NCBI GenBank assembly: GCA_949128115.1
Contig: OX421961.1
Coordinates: forward strand, 51,260,171 to 51,324,170
DNA length: 64,000 nt
DNA from: Anaspis maculata
Lineage: Eukaryota > Arthropoda > Insecta > Coleoptera > Scraptiidae
Reading direction: 5' to 3'
In this document: one piece after another, positions 56,858-64,000 of the stretch
Layout: each line of letters opens with the position of its first letter
Numbering within the stretch: the stretch's first letter is position 1
Position numbers and translations under genes: made by a program
Notes under the pieces: generated by a model
Databases searched by the model: none
The model's input: the letters and a program-made list of their open reading frames with translations, nothing else
Told to the model about the DNA's origin: nothing

Positions 56858-57526
56858 AAAGCGGTTGCAATAGCGATTTTCATCAAGATGGAAAATGAGC
56901 TAAAAATCATACTAATCGAATGTAGAGCCTTAATAACAAGACTACGATTCGTGAAAATTCGAAAAAAAAAGTTCCAAGTGTCACAAAATCTGCCTTGAAA
57001 GTGGCTACTTTTGCGAACGATTTCAAATCTACCGAGCTGTAAGGCGGGCTGTGACGTTTCAATCTTTTGACAGTAGTGGAAATGACCCCACCTCCGTTGC
57101 CTGTGTGTCAGTGTTGACGTTGACGTTTGCCAGCATAACATAACCATTGAAGTCTGATGTAGTTTTGAAATATTCATAAATCATGAAAGATTTTACCAAC
57201 TTTCCATATTTTCAAGCAAAACAGCTAAACAACACGAATCACCGCACAGATACACAAAGCGTTAACAATATAACAATCATTTGTTATGAGCGTTGACGGG
57301 TTGACGCTAGTGCTTTTTGTAGTAAGTTCTGTAGTGTTGTCAAGCCTGCTTCTCCGCCTATGAAAGATTGTGACGTCATCGCGCCAAATTTGAAATGATC
57401 GAAAACTTTCATAATTTTTTTTTACCAAGAAAACTTACAAAAAAAATCTGTTAACTATATAGCGTCACTTATCAAGAAGTGTACTTTGAAAAGAATAATA
57501 ATAAAAAAATCGGTCACTACCCTATT

Positions 57527-59169
57527 ATAGGTATAGGTAGTTAGTTATAGGTAGTTAATCTGAAGTTAACGTGTATGTATAATCGTTCAATTAGGCTAGT
57601 TCCAACCGTGTCTCACGAGTTACGCTAGTCTTATCAGCGGCCATCGATAGGTACTCATACTATAAGTATCTTATTGTGTTTCCTTTTTGTAGCAAGCTCT
57701 TCAAACAAACAGGCAAAAATAATGCAAGTTGATTATAGCAAAGCGGGGTAAAGAGCGGCATAGTAATGAAGGATCGCAAAAATCGGAATGATTAACGTAA
57801 CCGAATAACCCCTGTGTAGAACAACGTTAAATTCTACGAAAAAAAAAAAAATAACAGCCGGGACTGCTGCGCTGTTTATTTTCTTTCCTTGTGCGAACTA
57901 TTGCCTACATCCATGCATAGGAGTGAATCAAGCTGCTCAATTATCCTCTTATCGTTAATTCCGTAAAAAAAGTAACGTGACGTTAAAAGCATCGTTAAAA
58001 GACACATTCAGAACCGCGCGAGTAGGTATACACTTCTGCCAGAATTACATTTTTGTGCTCTCTTGGAAACTTCTGATGCTCAATTATTATTGTTATAAGT
58101 AAAAGTCGCACGAAGGACCATCGAACTGGGTTCAGACTCCTGAGTACTCCAACTTATAGAATATTTAGTTAGTATTGAACATGTAGAGAAGAGCAAACTT
58201 CCTTTGCTGTGTCCGCTGTATAATGATCCCGTGAGAGTGAATTGACGTCTCTGCGTCATGTACAGGAATTCTTGGAGGTGAAATACGATAAATCGCGGCC
58301 ATAGAAAAGGTCCGGCTCTGAAATGTGGAAGCTAGGCAATAAGATGTCGACATCACACCAAAACGTCGCATGAATACTGTGGTTTGTTCAGTATATTGTG
58401 ACAAAGCTCACTGGAGATCACGACACGTGAATAATTTGAGGACACATTTGCACAATTGGCGGAGGTGCCGTACTTCGAGGGCTTAGAATATACGCAAACC
58501 CGATGAACTTTTGCAGAGCCCCCGTGAATGAACTGGCCAATGCTGGAATATGCTATACCTCAACTAGACAGCAACTTCAATCAGGATGATTTATCTTTGG
58601 TATTTATGCAGTCAACGAAACATTATAACAAAGTATTTCAGTTCGGGCCCATTCCGTGACTTCACAATTAATTATAGAGAGGCAGTTTTCATTGGGAACG
58701 TGTACTTGGCTTTGACTGAAATGTATTTCAAACTCAAATATAAAACTTTTATGTAATTTGGTTAGCGGCAATTAATACACTCGGCTGCACCTCGTGCGCT
58801 TAGATTTTCACTTTTAGATCAAATTGATCTTTATATTCAGTAGCGATATACTTGTTTGGTCGTGAGATCATTGTTACATCAGCAGCTGCATCATCAGCTA
58901 GGCGAATCCTAAACTTTTCGGGCTGCTTTCATCTCCTGATGACTAGACGTCGCCAATGTGATAATTGCCACAGTATAGAAATAATAATTTTATGACCGAA
59001 TACAATGATGATGTACGATGTACGAATGTACATATGATGTACATACGAATGTACATATGATATGTTATTTGTACCTTATTGTTCTGAATTTTCTAGTAGG
59101 AATAGGCAAGGCGATATACCTTACTGGGAAAAATGACCCAATCGCGTAAGAAGCTTGCGGGAATAGTAT
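57527..59169. other. no gene seen
   Basis: A 79-codon minus-strand frame at 58165-58404 has no motif. A short imperfect repeat of GATGTAC and GAATGTACATATGAT lies at 59007-59060. Confidence 0.45.
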
Positions 59170-59315
59170 ATTGTATGGTTAGTATGTACAGAAAGTGCCA
59201 TATTTTTGGGCGACGACGGAAACTTGCAGTCGCCGAGGCGCCAGCCGAGGCCTGCATCCGGCGGAAGCCTTAGGCCTGGAAGTCACTTTTTGTGCGAACA
59301 GAACATACTATTTTT
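59170..59315. repeat. palindromic repeat related to the 42.5-kb foldback
   Basis: AGTATGTACAGAAAGTGCCAT and TCGCCGAGGCGCCAGCCGAG match the sub-segment of the foldback at 42550-42630 and its mirror at 44800-44870. The right half (GGCCTGGAAGTCACTTTTTG) mirrors the left loosely. It may be the smallest member of that foldback family. Confidence 0.65.
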
Positions 59316-61717
59316 ATAATGGCTATAACGTCTGTTAAAGGCACGTCAAAACTGCCAGTTTGCTGTCTCGCACAATCCACTGCCGCAATTTTCGTATTCT
59401 TATGAGCCCTCGGTACCCCATAGGCTCTTTGTTGGGCTCTTGGTCGATGACCAGCGTCATCGAAAGATCTTTTGCTTTGACCTCTGTCACCTGGAGATCC
59501 GCATTCTACAGTCTACAGTTTTCTGTAGCTATCTTTGTGTTTGGGACGCAAATGTTAGTTATTCTTCGCTCCACTGTCAAGATCCAAGTAAAGCTCGTTT
59601 TGTGACACAGTGGAGACTAGGGGTTCTTCTCTGTATTTGGGCACTACGGTGACGAGAAGCATTATGGTAGGAGCTACCAGAACACCATTGTTGCACCTGT
59701 CGAGCGGTGAAAGGTAACACTAACAGTCACCAGTCGCAGTTTTTTTACCGCAACTGCAATACAATGCATTGCTGGTAGCGTAGTCTTTTAGTCGCTCACC
59801 TCTGGAACTAGATCTATACTAAAAGTCTCTAGACCATATAGAACCAAATAGGACACATAAAAGCAAAATCTCTTTACATTAGTTTAACTTATTGTCTAAT
59901 TTTGATGTCAATGATGTAGGTATTGCAGGTATCTACTAGTGCCTACTAGGCTACCGTCCCAGTATGGATCTCTAAAAAAAAACTCCTGCACGATTAAGTA
60001 ATGAGCTCTACCGCAGGTGGCCTTTTTTAAATGTAAACCACCTATAGTACGTTCAGTCCTAGTGTGATTCTAGTGTCCTAAATTTCTCCTTTCCAAATAC
60101 GTCGCGTGCAAGACTTCCAGTGAACTACTCTATAGGTAGAGTCGCAATAAAGCATAACTTTGATGATGTTCTTCTTTTGAGTATAAAATCCAGGTATTGA
60201 CGAGTAAATTCTACGCTAGTGTGGCATGGCATGGCATGTCACTCATGTCAATCTTGAGAGTAATAAAATCAAAAGGTATCTAATACAGCCATTACTACTA
60301 CTACTTGTCCGTTGCGGTTTGCGGTAGTTAATAAGGCATTATCATCAGCAGCAGCAGCAGCAGCAATAACCCAGAAAGCAAAATATTTAGATCCATCGTT
60401 CTGCAACTAAAGAGCTATATTATTCTACCCGAATCCAATTGCAAATAACATGAAATCACTATTGCAATGAAGCATTTTTGTGGAATAAGATGTATTATCC
60501 AATACAATAGAGTTTGTGGGGAGCTAACTTTCTAGTTGAAACTGATTTTTGGCAAGAAAAAACCTGGCGATATGCCAGAATTTTGAATTATAGCGAAGAA
60601 GCGTCTCCGATGAAAAGAATGAATTCATTTCCGTCATTTTGTTACATAATAACAGCACCACTTGGACTACGCGGTGTTCAAATTTAGAACTTTCTTTGGC
60701 AATGCATTAAATTTAATAACGGGGCGGAGTACAGCAGCAAGGCCAAAAGAGAGATCCAGTCCGATTCGAAACTCTAGACGTGTAATATGATTTTCGTACC
60801 GAAAAACTGGAGCGGCGAGCTTTTGGTTGTTCGCGCCGCGTTCCTTCTTCCTCTCCCGCTTCGCTTTTAAATGTGTCGGGTTGCTCTCTAGCTTTGCTCC
60901 CGAAAATCGAAACTCAAGGTCCCCTCCTCACCCTCCCGCATTTCCAGCCCAGAGTCACGTATATTATACCACCTCTACACAAGATATAACGGCACTCCTG
61001 AGACGCCATCCACATGCAATTAATTATTTATATGAGGCCTTAACTTCATTGGCGCGGTATCTCTTATCAATTACATCAATTACCTCTCCAGTTTCAAGCC
61101 TCCCATAATCAAGTCTGCAAGTTAGGATGTAATCCACATATTGATAGTGGAATTCCGCTTATTACGCTTACATTATACGCTGAATGAATTTTAATTGTAT
61201 CAGAGGCATATTCATGAATCCTGGTTCCTGAAGACTCCCGAGCACTTGGCCCTCTGCAAAACCTCGCTCCTATTTACGAGAGAAAATGATATAAATGAGA
61301 CGCAACGGCATCTTTTTAATTCCGACACACCTACACGAGCTTTTCATCTGTGAAATACATTCTTCAAATGCGGATGAGAAATTTAATTATTGTAGGTATA
61401 AGTATACCTCTACCTGGCTGCAGAAATATCTGGGATTTTTTGGGAGTAAGACTGTAAAAAAGCCCGGGTTTCCCGTAATGAGAACATATTTCAAGCAAAA
61501 AAAGAAACACATCTTTCAATTGCTGTTATTTGGTTTTCCCATATTTCACGAAGGGAATTCAGCTGGTTTTTTTAAAGCTTCAAGCTCTAACAGAAAGAGG
61601 ATGATGAACAGAAAAAATGTTTGGAGAAATATCTACCGGGCCGGAGGATAATATAAATAAGACAGCACAACGAATAACTTACTTTCCAATCTCCTTATGA
61701 AAGGTATACTGTCTAAT
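59316..61717. other. no gene recognised; (CAG)6 at 60346-60364
   Basis: A 118-codon plus-strand frame at 61295-61651 and a 93-codon one at 60827-61108 have no domain or splice context. A six-unit CAG run is present. No repeat family was recognised. Confidence 0.4.
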
Positions 61718-62265
61718 TTTTAGCGCATTTTCGTAGGAAATACGCTATTAGCCGCGGTTTGATGTCCGTCCGTCTGCCCGTCTGTCCGTCTGTCCGTCTT
61801 GTAGTTGAACTCCTCCTAAACGAAAAGTCGTAGCGGGTTTTTTGCAAATCAATGCTGTATGTCTGCAGATGGAAATAGGCACAAACAATATTTGGTCAGA
61901 CCGCACGATTACAAGAAAAAAAATTAATGTTTAAAAAGTATTTAGTGTGTTTAAGGTATTACGCTACGGTGTGAACTTCTGCATCGAGGAATCTTGCGAA
62001 CCGTTCTAGATACATGCATACATGCAGCGAACGAAATATGCACAAATTAATGAAGACATTTCAAGTGAATGAATCATTTTTATTCCTTTATTGCAACAGA
62101 AGATATAATTTTTTTTAAGAAAAGGTTTCGCCCCGCGATTTCACATTTGTCGGTTTTTAACGCTACACTGTGAACTTCTACATCGAGGAATCTTGCAAAC
62201 TGTTCTAGATACATGTATACATCCAGCAAACGAAAGATGCAGAAAAATATGAAGAAATTGTTCGT
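61718..62265 (+). repeat. (GTCC)n repeat-family member with two 189-bp direct units
   Basis: Starts TTTTTAGCGCATTTTCG, then a GTCC/GTCT run (61769-61799), then TTGAACTCCTCCTAAACG, the same order as the minus-strand ends of copies A and B. Inside are two direct units beginning ACGCTACGGTGTGAACTTCT (about 61971) and ACGCTACACTGTGAACTTCT (about 62160), each with CGAGGAATCTTGC and CTAGATACATG. The family thus shares an end module but carries different tandem cargo. Confidence 0.7.
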
Positions 62266-62907
62266 GAAAAAATCAACCTGATTGATTCATTCTCAAGGAA
62301 GATATCTCTATTTTTATGCGGAATCTATACTTATGTACTTATATGCGGATGCGATTTTCAAGTCGCGGCGCTGTGGTTCTAAATACAAGCTGCTTCTGGT
62401 TCCGTGCTTGTGATCGATATATGGTATAATTCTCACCCATTCAGGATATTTTCTAGTTGTAGTTGATGTCATTCTGTTGTTTCAATTTATTATTGACTAC
62501 TCGTGTTTTCATAAAGATTGATGATTTCTTGTGGTAGTTTTGAGACAATCTGTTTACAGGTTACAGTGAACAGTGTACTCATCTGCACTCCAAAAATGCG
62601 CTCATGAGACTCACCCCCGTGAGGACTTTGCTACTTGTTTCAGGTATTAGTCCGGACGTTAATGGCTCCAACCTTGCGAATCGTGATGCCGGTATGCCAC
62701 TTGGCAAAAATGTTGTACATGCCCTATGGTTCATTTTAAGCGGTACACACCTAAAAACACATCGATACTGCATTTTGGAGTGCAGTAACGAGATTTGGTA
62801 TGAGCATACTTTATACCAAGACAAGCGATTTGACCCGCAGCACTCGATATTTCGTCCCTTAGGGGGCCAATGGGGGCCCTCCAAATTTTCAAGATGCAAG
62901 AACTTTC
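62266..62907. other. no gene seen
   Basis: The frames on both strands at 62579-62939 overlap and lack motifs. Confidence 0.45.
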
Positions 62908-63090
62908 ACATGACGATCATTGAGGCCGCGTTCCACTAAACGACCGCAACGCTCACGACCACGATGAAACTTCAACGTTTGTAGGAGTTGCTAGGGAAAA
63001 TTTGCCTAGCAACTCCTCTAAAATTGAAGTACTATCGTGGTCGTGGGCGATGCGGTCGTTTAGTGGAACGCGGCCTGAGTATCGTCATGT
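62908..63090. mobile_element. palindromic MITE with GGCCGCGTTCC ends
   Basis: GGCCGCGTTCCACTAAACGA and its mirror bound a 152-bp core (62924-63075) with inner pairs (CACGACCACGAT, AGGAGTTGCTAGG). TGA flanks both sides of the core, which would suit a Harbinger-type 3-bp duplication. However, symmetry resumes outside it (ACATGACGAT at 62908 and ATCGTCATGT at 63081), so the true end may be further out. Confidence 0.78.
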
Positions 63091-63252
63091 ATGTCATAAA
63101 TGAAGCTTACGGGTCTATGGAAAATATTTTCATCAATTGTCGTTGTGTCCGATTCATTCTTCACACTTGAAAAAAAAATTCTTTGGCAGAGGTCAAAAAA
63201 ACTGTTTTTATTTTTTCTTCTATGCAAGGAGACGATAAATTCATATGTTCTG

Positions 63253-64000
63253 TTGCGTTCCCAACTAAATCGCATTCCTTGAACCTAATTATAAAGAAAT
63301 TTTTCTTGAATTGGTATTTTGCAAAGAAGTGGTGACCTCTTCAGTACCCCTTTTCCAAGAGCATTTCTTTCTATGTCCCCACTGGATATCACTCGTAATT
63401 TTTGCAGGAATGGAGACCTCGAACTCTTTACCTGGTGGTTGCGAAGCAACATGACTCTAAAACGCCCAAAGGAGCCAAAAAAAAATATTTTCTGCTGGGC
63501 CGTCCAACTTTCGATATTTTGATTTTATAGTAGGAGAGACGCGGACCAGTATTCAATCCAGGCTGCAGGCGCAGGCGATTTGGTTTCAACGGAAAATATT
63601 CTTCCATGCCGTGTTTTATTGCAGTACAACAAAACGCAGAGTCGTTAGGTGTAAGTAGGTATATTTTCCGGTAGAACTTATTCGCCTAGACTAGATCTTA
63701 TTTATTTGCGCGTCTCCCCTACTACAAAATCAACATGCCAAAAATTTGACGGTCCAGCAGAAAAAAAAAGTTTTAGGGCTCTCTTGTATGTTTTGAAGCC
63801 ATGTTGCATGGAAATTACTAAGAAAAGAGTTCAAGCTTCTCATATCAGCGAAAATTGACAGTCTTATCCACTAAGAACATTGAAAAAAATGCTGTTGAAA
63901 AAAGTGTACTGAAGAGGTCACCTCTTCTTGGGAAAATGATATTGCGAAAAAATTGTCTTCATATTTGGGCTTACGGAACGCGATTTAGTTGGGAACGCAA
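63253..64000. mobile_element. foldback element, ~750 bp, ends at window edge
   Basis: TTGCGTTCCCAACTAAATCG at 63253 is mirrored by the last bases of the window (CGATTTAGTTGGGAACGCAA in near-identical form). Arms of roughly 300 bp pair further in: GTGACCTCTTCAGTACCCC with its mirror, TTCTGCTGGGCCGTC with its mirror, and GTAGGAGAGACGCG with CGCGTCTCCCCTAC. The right flank is outside the window, so no target duplication can be tested. Short frames here are chance. Confidence 0.88.

Larger units (their letters stand above)
54905..56905 (-). repeat. tandem-unit repeat element, copy B (uninterrupted)
   Basis: The head (54905 to about 55125) is about 97% alike to copy A. Six tandem units follow, then the terminal module ending GATGGAAAATGAGCTAAAAA. 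The 168-codon minus-strand frame at 54690-55196, the longest in the window, runs from outside into the head. Its shared part differs from copy A only by amino-acid-changing substitutions, so I do not call it a gene. Confidence 0.88.
54874..57526. mobile_element. possible TIR-bounded element enclosing copy B
   Basis: AATAGGGTAGTGACC (54874-54888) has a perfect inverted partner GGTCACTACCCTATT (57512-57526), 2.65 kb apart. Copy B of the tandem-unit repeat starts only about 17 bp inside the left end. The right part (56906-57511) is unassigned, T- and A-rich near its end. No target duplication is certain. Copy A lacks these ends, so either copy B was captured inside another transposon or the pair is a coincidence. 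Confidence 0.5.

Noticed and set aside
61295..61651. 118-codon plus-strand frame
   Set aside because: No recognisable domain, signal or splice context. Length is within chance for this base composition.

Overview
The window looks like non-coding DNA from an insect genome: AT-rich, with no operons or long open frames, GT-AG splice signals, tRNA-derived SINEs, two LINE tails, relics of Ty3/Gypsy (and possibly BEL/Pao) elements, Tc1/mariner relics, a hAT-type element, and many palindromic MITE-like repeats. The order cannot be fixed from this sequence. Short motifs such as GGTACCTACC occur in several insect orders, and a hemipteran is only a weak guess. I see no complete protein-coding gene, no rRNA, no intact tRNA and no CRISPR array.

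The best host-gene signal is one 128-nt exon at 2114-2241 on the minus strand. It has clean splice sites and encodes an Ig-domain segment of the Sidestep type (neuronal adhesion/guidance receptors). Much of the rest may therefore be intron or flank of that gene. Two weaker signals are a truncated THAP zinc-finger start (49584-49694, plus) and a 66-codon single-TM reading frame (15150-15350, minus).

Layout: 0-2 kb holds a degenerate 42-bp minisatellite and a dispersed repeat; 2-3 kb the Ig exon; 3.4-6.7 kb a foldback with 1.6-kb arms; 7-13.6 kb MITEs, a mariner-type transposase relic, a possible integrase relic, a LINE tail and a SINE; 15.5 kb a MITE nested in another repeat; 16.9-20.5 kb a 3.6-kb foldback; 20.8-23 kb a SINE and several inverted repeats; 28.3-30.2 kb a hAT-type element with a perfect 8-bp target duplication; 32.1-38.5 kb a nested complex; 40.2-44.9 kb two inverted-repeat elements around a Gypsy integrase relic; 50.2-51.5 kb a decayed long-TIR Tc1 element; 52.4-53.7 kb palindromic repeats; 54.9-57.5 kb a sister copy of the 32-38 kb repeat; 61.7-64 kb related repeat ends, a MITE and a last foldback running to the window edge.

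The most informative structure is the pair 32070-38450 and 54905-56905. Both are copies of one unnamed repeat family: a conserved head, about 260-bp tandem units, and a (GTCC)n-bearing terminal module. The second copy serves as an empty-site reference for the first. It shows that the first was hit by an LTR element (5-bp duplication ATGAC, LTRs almost identical) and by a 1.04-kb foldback (4-bp duplication TATA). The LTR element has gag zinc-knuckle and protease relics with a damaged active site, and it carries a 67-bp minisatellite and a LINE tail. That combination suggests a non-autonomous element mobilised in trans. At least five long inverted repeats (about 0.75 to 3.6 kb in total length) would, if transcribed, form long hairpin RNAs of the kind insects process into endogenous siRNAs.
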